Counted from the first letter of the stretch, positions 1 through 10,740 are shown. The stretch is 64,000 nt of DNA from Leptidea sinapis (GCF_905404315.1 NC_066280.1:12409001-12473000), one strand, 5' to 3'. Notes: a model not told the origin generated them from the sequence alone. A program made the numbers and translations.

Positions 1-65
1 AACCGATCCGACTTAGGGACCTTCAAGAAAATAGTATACTCCCACCTCACTCTTATATAAAAAAA
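1..65 (+). mobile_element. LINE 3'-end fragment (family B)
   Basis: The segment matches 15779-15820 (ACGACTTAGGGACCTTCAAG with one difference) and, inverted, 33965-34010. All three end or begin in an A-rich or T-rich tail, as expected for 5'-truncated non-LTR retrotransposon insertions. The reading frame resembles the extreme C-terminus of a jockey/CR1-like protein (...DLGTFKK...). The copy is cut by the window edge. Confidence 0.6.
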
Positions 66-162
66 TATCATCCATTCATTATATAAATGTTGTTACCGGG
101 ATTCAAACCCGGGACCTCTAGCTCAGTGGGGTCACTAACCACATGGCTATATGGGTCGTCAA
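63..162 (-). mobile_element. tRNA-headed SINE, 5' head only (SINE A)
   Basis: Reverse complement of the head of the complete copy at 36966-37252. It keeps a box-B-like stretch and a degenerate box A, then breaks off after the start of the SINE body. It abuts the LINE tail at the window start, so the two insertions are nested or adjacent. Confidence 0.75.
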
Positions 163-469
163 TAATGCAATCCAGTAGTGTATAACTATCCGATAGTCGA
201 ATAATTAATAACGTAATTTATGATAATTCGCTTTAATTGCTAATTGAACAACGGCATTAATATTATGATGATCGACCGCTTGTTGACAATCTGTGATAAT
301 TATTAATCAAATGTTTAGACAATGCTAACGGGTCACAATAATTACTGTATATATTTCATGGTTGCTTGTACGTGTGACGAACAACAAAATCCGCTTACTT
401 AAACGTACCAAATTATGATCATGCTATGAAGACTTCAGGTAATTAATGTGATAAGAAATACGCCCAGCC

Positions 470-690
470 TAGCGAAACTCTCTAAGAAAAAGAGATTCAC
501 TCGATTGTATGAAATGTGCAGTCATTGATAGATTGACAGATGACATGATGGTAAAAAACGGAGATAGCCGAAATCCACTACGTTTTAAGCAACTGTTTGC
601 TTTTAAACTTATCCGGATGATGGTAACACATATTTCGTGATATTAAAGCAAATGCGATTATATTCCAGTCAGTATTTTTATATTGTAACT
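470..690 (+). repeat. Interspersed repeat, family F, copy 1
   Basis: It shares the motif GAAACTCTCTAAGAAAAA and the following block (CATTGATAGATTGACAGATGA ... AAACGGAGATAGCCGAAA) with copies at 28505-28760 and 29400-29690. A partial copy is at 53690-53850 and a deleted inverted copy at 61266-61366. No coding capacity or terminal structure is clear, so the class is unknown. Confidence 0.7.
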
Positions 691-869
691 AGCTGAGCCG
701 AAATGATAACGATTAATATCGTATTTGTTCAAACGACTTTTACATTACCGCTTTATAATTTTGCCAATGTTGAAAATATTGAAACATATATAGTATGTTA
801 TCTATAAGAGATAGACATATGCCATCGATTTTTTTGTAGACCTGTATAAGATATACAATTCCACAATAC

Positions 870-1095
870 ATTATTTTGTTATATAACAAAGGTTTTAGAA
901 AACGTTTTCGTTCAAAGCTCCCAGACGGCTTATTTCTTCCGACATCTCCAACAAATTTCGTTAATATATACAAAAATTTATCAAATTATATATTTAAACC
1001 TTCCTCAAGAACCAAGCTATCCGTTGGTGAAAACAGCGTAAAGATAGGTGTAGTTTTAAGTTAATCGCGAACAGACAGACAGACAGACGCGGCGA
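870..1095 (+). repeat. Interspersed repeat, family T, with GACA microsatellite
   Basis: It is the inverse of 11932-12140: both contain CCAGACGGCT, CTCCAACAAAT, TTTATACAAAAATT-like and ACCTTCCTCRAGAACCA blocks in the same order, and both end in a short (GACA)n tract. Such ends are common in lepidopteran introns; I do not assign a transposon class. Two short reading frames here are chance products. Confidence 0.65.
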
Positions 1096-1109
1096 AGGAA
1101 TATGTTTTA

Positions 1110-1470
1110 TAATATACTAGCTGACCCGACAGACGTTGCACTGTGCATAATAAATAAAATTCTGTGTTTGTCAATAATTTTTCATAACATCAAGAATTAT
1201 TTCGTAACGTATGCTCCTTGTTGTTATAATGAAATTGTTTCACAGCAGAACTGTCAAACCGTGCGTCAATTCTCTCACAGAAAATATGTCCATATCAAAC
1301 AAATATTGGAAATAAAAATAATTATGGATCCCAAATCGAAATAAAAAGTATCCTATCTCTCAAGTTGGACCTAACTGCACTCCATGAAGCAATCCCCATT
1401 TAAATCCGTTCATTAGTTTAGGAGTCCATCGCGGACAAACAATGTGTCACGTAATTTATATATATTAAGA
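1110..1470 (+). repeat. Interspersed repeat beginning CTAGCTGACCCGACAGACG
   Basis: It shares its first 20 bases with 42652-42671 and the block TTTCACAGCAGAACTGTCAA with 42775-42800. An inverted relative is at 55975-56250, and the end motif also occurs inverted at 44393-44415. This motif is widespread in insect genomes. The coding capacity is lost. Confidence 0.65.
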
Positions 1471-2748
1471 TAGACGATATTATATGAGATATTATGACGG
1501 ACACTCGCGATATATATTTTATTAATTTGAATTTGATGCCGATATTATCCAATTGTAAAGTATTTTTATAGAAAATTTATCTATATTTGAATTATTAATA
1601 CATTATAAATTTCGATTTGGGAGAAAAATACAATCGGAAAATATTTCATTATTCAGACACCGCACAGCTTATTCAATTGCCAGCCAAGTCATGAATTATA
1701 ATCGAGGCGAAGACAATACAACTGTTCACCTCAGACAATAATAGCGGCCAAACCGGCTAATCCAGACCTAGCCAGCTGATTCCGAGCAAGCCGGCTATAT
1801 TAACGATACCTGAAACAGCAGTTTAATTGTGTTTGAGGATTATGTTAGAATTATTACGTTACCTACCAGTGACATATCGTCGTGAGCACTATTATGTGGT
1901 CTATTTGAATAAGATGTACTTACTATAGATCTAGAAATAAGACGAAACTTCTTTTAGTATATATATATGTAGCTTAATAATTATTTGTCCTAATTCTGAG
2001 GTGAATCCCTAAAATATTTCAACTATTCTTTGGAATTCCATAGCATTCTTGTCGCATAAACCTGATTTTCCTAATAATTTTATTTATAATAAATAATTCG
2101 TATTAATCTGACATGAGTTTTAAATTACTCGATACTCGAATTAAACATTTTTTTAAATAAAGAAACCTTATGGGCATTCATGTAGCTGATTAATAAATGA
2201 GATCTCTATTTTAATAGAATAATATCTACTATTTACGTCGAAAACGTCTAAATAAATGACGTTTATATGCGAAATTTCAATATCATCACCTTGATCTTGA
2301 AGTATTGCAAAGAATTAAATTAAAGGTCAGGTGAAACATTAACTGAAAGTTAATTAAATTGCAATCATATCCCTTAAACAGAAAATATTTACGCAGCCAT
2401 ATATTTCCATTAGGTTGTTTAATTAATTACAATGCTTTCTAGTAGACCGTTTCCACTTTATCTATTCAAAACGTATTTCCTAAATCACCTGAATTACCAC
2501 ATTCATATATCTTACCCGAGATATCCAGGTATTAAACAACGTTGAACCTCCACACGTCACACGAGCGATCTAAGCTCCGAAAATGAGTGTTTATCGTTGG
2601 TCCTTCGAGCCGGACAAGTGAATGTCTGAAACTCCGAACTAAATTGGTCTTACTGTCGTTGAATTAAGAACGGTCATAACTCTAGTACAGGTGTGGTTAG
2701 AGAGGTTATACAGCCATTACTCTACGTGAGGGTCGCCTAGAGTACTAC
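1471..2748. other. A+T-rich stretch with no recognised gene
   Basis: I found no splice-bounded coding exon, repeat copy or RNA gene here. The part from about 2520 is less A+T-rich and lies upstream of the tentative first exon, so it could hold promoter or 5' UTR sequence. I see no clear TATA box or initiator. Confidence 0.4.
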
Positions 2749-2857
2749 ATGGATTTGGACAATTTGTTGCGGTGTCTCTGGGCGGTCGTATTTTATTATT
2801 CGTGTCTATGCTTCGTTCTCACACAGTTCATAAAAGATGCAGCAAAACGAAAAAACT
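2749..2857 (+). CDS. Tentative exon 1 of nAChR alpha6 (signal peptide candidate)
   Basis: An ATG at 2749 opens a frame whose first 25 residues look like a secretion signal: short polar start, then a hydrophobic run (CLWAVVFYYSCLCFVL). A GTACGT donor at 2858 would end the exon in phase 1, the phase exon 2 needs because it starts with the last two bases of a codon. Against it: the start context is poor, the donor is not preceded by AG, and about ten extra residues would separate the signal from the conserved GPHEKRLL start of the mature subunit. The true exon 1 may lie upstream of the window. Confidence 0.3.
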
Positions 2858-3219
2858 GTACGTCACGCACCTCGGCTCTTACGATTGAATATTTATGTAT
2901 ATTTTAAGGATTTGATTTCTTGAGTAGTTTTAAGTAACGTTCAGTGATATTGTATTTAGAGACCGTTCTTGTGGTAGACACTGCCTGTTTAAAATGTATG
3001 GCAGTAAAATAACAGTTGAAACTTATCATACTATTTACTGACTGCAGACTGATTTTAACTCAACTACTTTCAAATCAGATAGTAACAAACTAGTAATTTA
3101 ACAATTTAAGTCGAGAAACAATGACTTTGATAAAAAATTGTAAATTTTTGTTAGAACTGGCAACTGATTTAGACAAACAAACTAAATAGTGTTTATAGTA
3201 TATAAAATGCAAATGAGTA

Positions 3220-3378
3220 TCATCATCAGCCGGAAGACGTCCACTGCTGAACAAAGGCTTCCCCCACTGATTTCCACGACGATCGGTCCTGTACTGCCCT
3301 CATCCAACGTATTCCGGCGATCTTGACCAGATTGTCGGTCCATCTTGTGGAGAGCCTACCAACACTACGTCACCGGTA
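3220..3378 (-). mobile_element. RTE-type LINE C-terminal fragment
   Basis: On the minus strand it reads TRWTDNLVKIAGIRWMRAV ... SWKSVGEAFVQQWTSSG followed by stop codons. This is the typical end of lepidopteran RTE-like endonuclease/reverse transcriptase polyproteins. Only the last 45 or so codons remain, as in a 5'-truncated insertion. It ends about 50 nt before the exon 2 acceptor, so the branch-point region of exon 2 lies right beside transposon-derived DNA. Confidence 0.8.
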
Positions 3379-3429
3379 GGTGATCACCGTATGTTGAACA
3401 TAAATTAATTATTGTTTTATTGTTTCTAG

Positions 3430-3569
3430 TTTCGGAACAAGGTCCACATGAGAAGCGGCTACTAAACAATTTGCTAGCTTCATACAACACTCTGGAACGT
3501 CCTGTCGCCAATGAGAGCGAGCCGCTTGAAGTTAAATTCGGCCTCACCTTACAACAGATAATTGATGTG
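3430..3569 (+). CDS. nAChRalpha6: nAChR alpha6 exon 2 (mature N-terminus)
   Basis: This 140-nt exon lies between TTTCTAG at 3429 and GTAAGT at 3570. Its first two bases finish a codon from exon 1; it ends in phase 0. It encodes SEQGPHEKRLLNNLL ... LERPVANESEPLEVKFGLTLQQIIDV, the conserved start of the mature extracellular domain of insect alpha6 subunits: N-terminal helix, then the first beta strand. ANES is a possible N-glycosylation site. The subunit is a cation-channel component of the neuronal plasma membrane. Length and phase match those I know for fly alpha6. The Drosophila alpha5 and alpha7 genes are close relatives, but the later 3a/3b and 8a/8b pairs point to alpha6. Confidence 0.95.
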
Positions 3570-4683
3570 GTAAGTTTTCAATTGCCTATGTCTTTTGTAA
3601 ATAAACAAAATTGTTGCATTACCAAATTTAAGATTATTTTTCATCTGAGATGCAGACAATGTTTTGTAGATAAGAAAAAAGAATTAAACAAAAAGTAAGA
3701 AACAACATATTTTCGTTTTCGCTGCAAATAAAACATGTCCGTTGCATTCGTGCAAGGCTTTGGTAAACTTATCTTACCAATACTACGGTATAGAAAAGCA
3801 AAAGCTATTAACATATGAGTAGCCTTTAAATATCCACTTAAAATTCTAGATCAAATGGTGAGTCTCCTTTATTAATCCGTCCAGTAGTTTTAGCGTGATT
3901 TAACGAGTCGTTTTAATTTTATCTTCAGATTGTATTATATTGGATATTCTCTTATGCATATACTAGGAACTTGGGGCTGTATAGCAAAGATCTACATTGT
4001 CTGCGTCTCAGAATACCTCTTAAAGTTTGATTACACGTGAGCTTAGACGCAAGCCTTCAGTCATAAATAAGGCAGGAGCTTTCGCGAGCAGATTTTTCTC
4101 AATTTTTATTTAATTACATCTTGTTGATAGGTTCTCATCAAATTTATAATACTGTGTTTAATTTTTGCTAATAACTTTGGATATTGGAATGTCGAGCATT
4201 AAGTTAGGTTTTTTGAAATTGAATAATATTAAAATATTACCTATTAAAAAATTTAAATGTATAGTATAAAATAAATTAACATCTAAGTCCTAATATAATG
4301 TGAAAGATTATTTGAATGATAAAGATAGTTGGAATTAATGTTCTAAATTTTGTTAATGAATATTGTTATACTCATTTGAATGCAACTTTTGAATTGTAAC
4401 TTTTGTATTTCATCCTGACTTGCACTAAATTACTTATAAAGTTTTACAGTGAATAAAGATTTTTTGACTTTGTCATAAATATATTATAATCTTCATTTAG
4501 TAAACATAAGTATTTATTTGTGTATAAATTTCCTTTCATGTATTTTATTGCACTTTTATAAAAACACGTCAAACGAAAGCTCCCTTTAAAGTTTAAAAAG
4601 GAAATTACATAGTTCTGTTGTCTTATGAGTTCATCTTCTAATTATTGTAATAGATTGGATACACGTTCTATATAATAAATTTA
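3570..4683 (+). other. First part of the intron after exon 2
   Basis: A+T-rich intron sequence. The short open frame running on past exon 2 is read-through into the intron and not a separate gene. No repeat copy or conserved element was recognised. Confidence 0.6.
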
Positions 4684-4932
4684 ACGACCCATATAGCCGA
4701 ATGGTTAGTGACCCTGACTATTAAGCTAGATAGGTCCTGGGGTTCTAATCCCGGTAGGTGCAATCATTTATATGAGGAATATGGATGTTTGTTTCCGAGT
4801 CAAGGATATTTATATGTATTTATGTATGTTTGAGTTGTATATTGTATCAATTATATAGTTATCTTGTACCCATAGTACAGGCTATTGGGGCAAGATAATT
4901 TGTGTAAAAGAGTGTCAGTATTATAATATTAA
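4684..4932 (+). mobile_element. tRNA-headed SINE (SINE A), near full length
   Basis: The head reads ATAGCCGAATGGTTAGTGAC (box A type), with GGTTCTAATCC as box B about 45 nt further on. The body matches 36966-37252: CATTTATATGA, GGATGTTTGTTTCCGAGTCA, then a Tyr-like A+T body and GGGGCAAGATAATTTGTGTA near the 3' end. Box B carries a CGA to CTA change. It lies in sense orientation in the intron after exon 2. Confidence 0.85.
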
Positions 4933-5238
4933 TTTATACAAAGTAATACGGACCTCAGTTGTCGCTCGATCAATTTAATCGCTATGTGTTTTTGATTTAA
5001 ATATGTGTATTTTTGATTTATATATTATGTTAATTATAATCGTTAGTATATGTACCTATAGCTAACATACTGGTACCGTTATGATACTGTAACGTTGTTT
5101 TATAATTACACCACTATTTTTCAATTTTAATTACAAGTAATATATAGATAATTTATTCGTCTAGATCACAATGCAGTAATGGAACACTACTTAAACTTCG
5201 TACTAGAGTGCCCGAACCTACGCTCGCACACACAAACA

Positions 5239-5520
5239 TACCAGTGGGATGCTCATTTGCACAGGAAGCCGGCTAGGTAATGGGTACCACAAGGGCGCCT
5301 ATTTCTGCCGTGATTGTTACAGTAATGTGTAAACTTAACTGTGTTTCGGTCTGAAGGGTGCCGTAGCTAGTGAAATTACTGGGCAAATGAGACTTAACAT
5401 CGTGCCGCTCAGAATTTTTGGGTTTTTCAAGAATCCTGAGCGGCACTGCATTGTAATGGGTATCAATTACCATCAGCTGAATGTCCTGCTCGTCTCGTCC
5501 CTTATTTTCATAAAACAAAA
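5239..5520 (+). mobile_element. A-tailed short retroelement (SINE B), near full length
   Basis: It starts at ACCAGTGGGA and ends in CTTATTTTCATAAAACAAAA. It is one of eight copies in this window; see the copy at 40628-40933. The middle carries a palindrome whose arms are GTGCCGCTCAG and CTGAGCGGCAC. The A-rich 3' end, and a 5'-truncated sibling at 27221, suggest copying by a LINE enzyme. No clear tRNA boxes were seen, so SINE is a working label. An 86-codon antisense frame here is spurious. Confidence 0.8.
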
Positions 5521-5739
5521 GAAACATGTACACGATTTACACAGCTGCTAGGCAATCTTGGGAAGACAAAACTACTGAGTGCCACGCCGTACGCCACGCG
5601 ACTGGTCGCTGGCCGAGTTCAAATAGCTGCACCACGCCGTCCGTGTCATGAATCTTTAATATATGTATACAACTCTAGGGCTCTGCCCAGACTCAGGTTA
5701 TACCTACTACTACTACTACTATTTCAAGGAGACCGCTGA

Positions 5740-6042
5740 CTTACGTGTGACTTAATTATGTTCTATTACCTGTATTGTGTCTAGATAAAAGGCATAAAAG
5801 GCATCTCTTTTCTCAAAATTGATTCCTTTAGAAGTCTTTTTCATGTCATTTCTAATATACTACTACCTCTTCGGAAACAAATGGTGCTCTCAGACAGAAG
5901 AAGCGGCGCAAGAAACTCTCCCAGCATTCTTTGTTTGCGCTCTTTTTAATAAAAATATACAATTATTGCACTGTCATTGCTATAGACTGTGACACTTATA
6001 AACAGGTCGAAAAAAAGCGGCGAAGTAGCTGTCGTTCACAAT
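5740..6042 (+). repeat. Probable interspersed repeat
   Basis: It contains GAAGCGGCGCAAGAAACTCTC ... TTTGCGCTCTTTTT. This resembles the blocks near 30885-30915 and 63535-63570 (GAGAAGAA ... GCCACTCTTTT), which open similar A+T-rich bodies. The class is not determined. A short (TAC)n run lies just upstream at 5702-5722. Confidence 0.4.
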
Positions 6043-6115
6043 AAAGTAATAAACCTGGCTTGTTATCATGCTTTCCCTTACAGCAAGAAGCTCTACCGAG
6101 AAGTATCAATTATCT
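6043..6115 (-). repeat. Fragment of the ATACGTCTA-end repeat
   Basis: It matches 45120-45195 and, inverted, 23395-23470 (AAACCTGGC..TGTT, AGCAAGA.GCTCTA, AATTATCT). It directly precedes the truncated LINE at 6129, which appears to have inserted into it. Confidence 0.5.
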
Positions 6116-6128
6116 AAAGCAATATTAT

Positions 6129-6775
6129 TGGAGGGCAAAGCCAAATTGGCTTCGAAGAAGCTGGGCGTCATCAATAGAGCACGGCAATCCTTCAAGCCTG
6201 TGGGCCGGCTAGCGCTCTACAAAGCGCAGGTCCGGCCACACATGGAGTATTGCTGTTATCTCTGGTCTGGCGCAACCCAGTATCAGCTCGATCCATTTGC
6301 CCGCGTGCAACGCAGAGCAGCTCGAATTGTCGGGGACCCAGTGCTCTGCGAACGGCTGGATCACTTGGCGTTACGTAGAGTCGTCGCTTCATTGTGTGTC
6401 TTCTACCACATTTATCACGGGGAGTGTTCCGAAGAGCTGTTTAACCTGATTCCTGCCGCCGAATTTCACCTTCGCACGACACGCCACAAGTTAGGATATC
6501 ATCCCCACTATCTGGATGTGTGGCGGTCCTCCACAGTGCGGTTTTCAAAGAGCTTTCTTCCGCGTACTACAACGCTGTGGAATGAGCTTCCTTGGGCGGT
6601 GTTTCCGGGACGATACGACATGGGTACCTTCAAAAAAAGCGCGTACATCTTCCTTAAAGGCCGGCAACGCTCATGTGATTCCTCTGGTGTTGCAAGAGAA
6701 TGTGGGCGGCGGTGATCACTAAACACCAGGTGACCCGTTCGCTCGTTTGTCCTCCTATTCCATAAAAAAATAAAA
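6129..6775 (+). mobile_element. 5'-truncated LINE, same family as 38075-40208
   Basis: It is collinear with the last ~645 nt of the LINE at 38075-40208, from GAGGGCAAAGCCAAAYTGGC to the final CTCCTATTCCATAAAA tail. The frame is still open through the family's stop codon at 6713-6715 (215 codons counted from an upstream ATG that belongs to flanking DNA). It therefore encodes only the region after the reverse transcriptase palm, including RRAARIVGDP and FKKSAY. Truncation at the 5' end plus an A-rich tail is the signature of target-primed reverse transcription. The few differences from the longer copy suggest a fairly recent insertion. Confidence 0.9.
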
Positions 6776-8192
6776 ATAAAAATTGTATTTCTAAAGTATT
6801 CATTTAAACCTATAAAATATTCATAAAGACTTTTCATATTATTTTTCGAAGATTCCTACACAAATCGCACCAGATGGTTAGTAATTAAACGCCCTTGCCA
6901 TTATAATGGTGCCGTTAAGGATTCGAATTCCCAATAATCTGAGCGGCATCGCAATTGTGGTCTTCATCGCAACTTTGAGACATTAGATCTTGTAATAAGT
7001 ATCATTAGCCCAGATATTTCAGTAGCTACCGCTTCAGTTTAACGAAGTCAACTTGTAATTAAGGGATCGCATTTTCATGTTTCATTTGCCGATGGTGTAT
7101 AGTAAAAATATTGAGTAAGTAAAAACAGAGCAACATAATATTATATAAGCTCAAATATAATAGTTTATTAGGATTAATATAATATGTTATAATAATAAAA
7201 AAGGATTTTGTGGTTTTATGAAACCACGCTAAAAGTGTAACTTTTATTCACATTATAGACTTTTAACTAAAAATTTCTGGAATAATATTCCATTAAGGGT
7301 ATAAAAATCGCTTTATTAATCTTAATTTTTTACTTGGAAAATTGGAATGATAATGGGAAATAATAGAAGTAGACTAAGTCTCCAACTAAATGAGCAATAG
7401 TCTATATACTACACGGTCAGCTGCTGCGAAATATAGGCGCCGCCCGACCGTCACGCGAAATGCAACACACAGACAAAAAAGTTTGAGACGATGTAATAAA
7501 AGTTTCACTTTAAAATTAAATAGCATTGTTGATAGTGACTGAATTTTAATCATCAAAAACTAAATATAATATAAGTATTCAAATGTTGTTAAATAATAAA
7601 AACTTTTATTTTGCAACTAAATTAGTGTTCATTCCTTGCCACCGTAAAATACGAAATGCAATCGTAAAAATTAAACTATATGAGTTGCTCTAATGTCTTT
7701 TTAAGTGATTTCTTTGAAGCTAGTATTATTTTACAGCTAGCATGGTTTTGAAGGCGAGATATTAAACTTCTTTCACTTTTTACATTTTAGAAAATGTGCA
7801 TTTAATAGAAATTTCTTTCATATAAAATGACGTTACAGTATTTCACTCAATTTACGTTTTAATGTTAGCCGTAATGTTACGAAATACACATATTTAAGAC
7901 GTCTTTGATTAATATTTTCAGATCTATTGCTTTAAAACTGTAGATATATTTTTATTAATTCTATGCCAGTTTTAAAATGATCACTATAATGATAGTAGTA
8001 ACATTGTTAAAGTAAAAGATATACATTTCTCTATTTATATAGGCAGCATATTGAGACAGTCAGAATAAATTTAGGATAGAATATATTTCATTACAAAATG
8101 TACTGTAAAGTACAATGAATTTTAGTAAACATTAATAAATCATTATATTTTTCATTTCCTTCTTGCGTCGCCGTGTTGTTAAACAAATAAAG
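6776..8192 (+). other. Intron upstream of exon 3a
   Basis: A+T-rich sequence in which I found no exon, RNA gene or certain repeat copy. The last 40 nt before exon 3a have only a modest pyrimidine tract followed by AAACAAATAAAG, so the 3a acceptor looks weaker than that of 3b. Confidence 0.6.
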
Positions 8193-8237
8193 GACGAGAA
8201 AAATCAAATACTGACCACAAACGTCTGGCTCAATTTG
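8193..8237 (+). CDS. nAChRalpha6: nAChR alpha6 alternative exon 3a
   Basis: A 45-nt exon flanked by AG at 8191-8192 and GTAAGT at 8238. It encodes DEKNQILTTNVWLNL, the variant known as exon 3a in Drosophila alpha6. It replaces exon 3b in frame (phase 0 both sides). The segment is a beta strand of the ligand-binding domain leading into loop D, which starts in exon 4. It differs from 3b at residues 6, 8, 11 and 14 of 15. Its acceptor (AATAAAG) has a purine-rich lead, which could favour 3b by default. Confidence 0.93.
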
Positions 8238-8499
8238 GTAAGTGGTAGGTTCGGGCGAGGTGCCTTCACCGCCCCGCCCTTGCAGACGGTAATTTTTAAA
8301 ATCTCTTCACGATCACCAATTTTGTAAATGCACTATCAAAATTATTCGATTACTTTCGTCTCACTTTGGCACATTTTGAGATACCGGTTACAGGTGGCGG
8401 GGTTGGACAGAGGGCGCTGCCGGCGGCAGCATTGTCGCATGAAGAGTTTGGTGTTATATCGTTGTTTCGTCATTTCGCCTAAATATAGATTATGTGTTA

Positions 8500-8549
8500 G
8501 GTGAAGCGTGAGAAGTTCCTGGCAGGAATCTCTCACGTTCCGCTTCGCC
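8500..8549 (+). promoter_or_regulatory. Predicted RNA hairpin between exons 3a and 3b
   Basis: The 50 nt fold on paper into nested stems: GGTGAAGCG (8500-8508) with CGCTTCGCC (8541-8549, one G-U pair), TGAGA (8509-8513) with TCTCA (8531-8535), and TTCC (8516-8519) with GGAA (8525-8528) around TGGCA. A competing pairing joins CGTGAGA with TCTCACG. It lies 82 nt upstream of exon 3b. A second short GC-rich stem, GCTGCC/GGCAGC, sits at 8416-8430. A role in splice choice is inference. Confidence 0.5.
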
Positions 8550-8630
8550 CTTGTTCAATGTGACCCGGTGTTAATCAATATACTGACTGCGCCCTTTCTC
8601 TCTGTTTATGTTGACATCGTCTAACCGTAG

Positions 8631-8675
8631 GACGAGAAGAATCAACTACTTATAACCAATATCTGGCTGTCATTG
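8631..8675 (+). CDS. nAChRalpha6: nAChR alpha6 alternative exon 3b
   Basis: A 45-nt exon between CGTAG at 8630 and GTAAGT at 8676, encoding DEKNQLLITNIWLSL. The first five residues and the W-L pair are shared with 3a; the differences are I/L, T/I, V/I and N/S. Length and phase equal those of 3a, so using both would lengthen the protein by 15 residues in frame. In known insect alpha6 genes only one is used. A pyrimidine-rich run (CCCTTTCTCTCTGTTT) 20-40 nt upstream makes this the stronger acceptor. Confidence 0.94.
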
Positions 8676-10249
8676 GTAAGTGTAATTTAAAACAAAATTA
8701 AATAATACTCGATAAAACTTTCTCATTTTGTTTTCATGTCTACTTTCTTTCCTTCTTATTTTGTTATGTTTCTCTGTCTTTTATTTTTATCTGTATTGAA
8801 AATTGCATTGCATTTCGGAGTATGCGGCAGTGTTTTATATTTGTATGGATTGTTTAGTGTCTTCTTTCTGAAACCCTTAGTAGTCTAGTCGTAGACCCTT
8901 TCATGCATCATGCGTTTGTCATGCGTCATTAGCATTTGCTCTGTGAATATATTTACTCTGTAATTTGTTGTATGCAGGTTAATTATTGTAACTGATAAGA
9001 AATTGCTAAAGCTATAGAAGGCTCTGTAAACTTTGCTTAGTACAGTACAGCTGCCGAAATCCTGTGTTTTACTGTCTGTTAATTTAATTATTAACAAAAA
9101 GTGGTTAAATAAATATCTCAGGTAAATTCTTAGCAGCGGATTTAATCTATAATTTATTAAATCTTTGATGAATTAATCAAAATTCTAGTAATCAATGTAC
9201 ACCCAATTAAATAAGTGTTTATAATCATTTCAACGATTACATACTAAATATAACAACGTTATTTGAAATTTGTTTTCTAAGAAATAACCTATATTGAAAT
9301 TTTGTTTGAAAATCCTAATCTTTACCATAGATTTTGTTGAATGTTTACTGTAAATATTCAATAAAAACCATCCCATTCCTATATTTGTTAATAGTATTAT
9401 AATTATATAAATGAATTTAAGATTATTTTTATATAAGCAAATAGCAACAGTTAAAAGGGAAACCAAGAAAATCAACGGTTATTTATATAAACAACCCAAA
9501 CCAACTGCCGTATAAACCGCAATGCATATAAAACAATAAAATAAAATCGAATAAAACGATCGTTTATCGATTAGTCGGTGATAATGTGCGGGGTTTCAGT
9601 CTCCGACGATTATGTCTTGATGATGTATGTGTGAATGCCAATTTGGTTGAACAACACTGTATTATATCGTGCACTCTATACATTACCGTTCAAAATATTT
9701 TGACATATTGCTGCATGATCATGGATTACGCATAAACTTAATATACTACCGTAGTAGACAAAGACAATAGGCTATATTCTTCGAATTATTAAAATATATT
9801 AAAAAATGATCGTAAAGACTTGATAGCCAACTGGTATTTTTATTCCTTAAAATAGTTCCTCTTTATCGTTTAAAAAATGTTTTAAATTTAAACGATGAAT
9901 ATTCACGCCAAAAAGAGACCGCCATGCTCGTGACGTCATAATAACATAAAAGAAAGGTGAAATGTCCAGTGCTTATTGATTTTTATAAATATAAAAATGA
10001 ACTTATAAAGTGACCGTATCGTTGGTGTGTTGCTACAAAATTTAAATAATTGTTTCTGCAATAGTGACGTCACAGAATTGTGGTAGGCGTTTTCGGTCAC
10101 GTGACATACAGATAATAAAACTACGATTTTAATTTTGCAAATATAAATAATTCTCATGTTTTATAACAAATTAGTATTGAATACGTATTTCTTAAGGTAA
10201 AAACTCTTTAAATAACAAACGTTCATAATTTTTTTTGATAGATGAAACT
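8676..10249 (+). other. Intron after exon 3b, first part
   Basis: A+T-rich intron. Short frames on the minus strand are not supported by any family resemblance. No repeat copy was recognised. Confidence 0.55.
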
Positions 10250-10740
10250 GGCCTATTACGGTGAGGCCTAAATTTAAAATATGAACATTACAGTGAAGTG
10301 TGTAGTATTTTGCTTTTGGTCAATCCCTATAACAAATACAGATAAACGGCGTCATATTCACGAATACAATATTATATCTTCTTAAATGATTATAATCTTA
10401 AGAAAATTGAGTCCTTACGAAAACAAACATAACGAAAGTAGTATCGAAGAATCAGTAATGACCTGTAAAATATCTTTAGTTGGATTGTTGCTATTTACAA
10501 CAACACAATCTAATACAGAACACGTCACCATTAATAATATCCGTTAAAACACAGAACAATATCGATTAAAACACTAAAATTAAAAAGCGGTATAATTTGT
10601 CAGGAGACTAATGGACACTAAATTGTTTCAAAATTGTCTTCCCTCTCTTTCTCAGATCTAGGTTATAATGTACGGATAGTTATCTCACTTTCACACGGGG
10701 TTCGTGTATTACGGTAGTATAATAAGTTTATGGGACTATG
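10250..10740 (+). repeat. Interspersed repeat, family G, copy 1
   Basis: An inverted, partly deleted copy is at 27935-28290. Shared blocks include GACACTAAATTGTTTCAAAA, GGATAGTTATC.CACTTTCACAC, GTAGTATTTTGCTTTT and the TGAACATTA stretch. The two copies lie on opposite sides of exon 4 within the same pre-mRNA. The class is unknown. Confidence 0.65.

Noticed and set aside
1070..1090. CRISPR-like or functional microsatellite array
   Set aside because: A short (GACA)n run at a repeat end; no spacer structure, and a eukaryotic genome.
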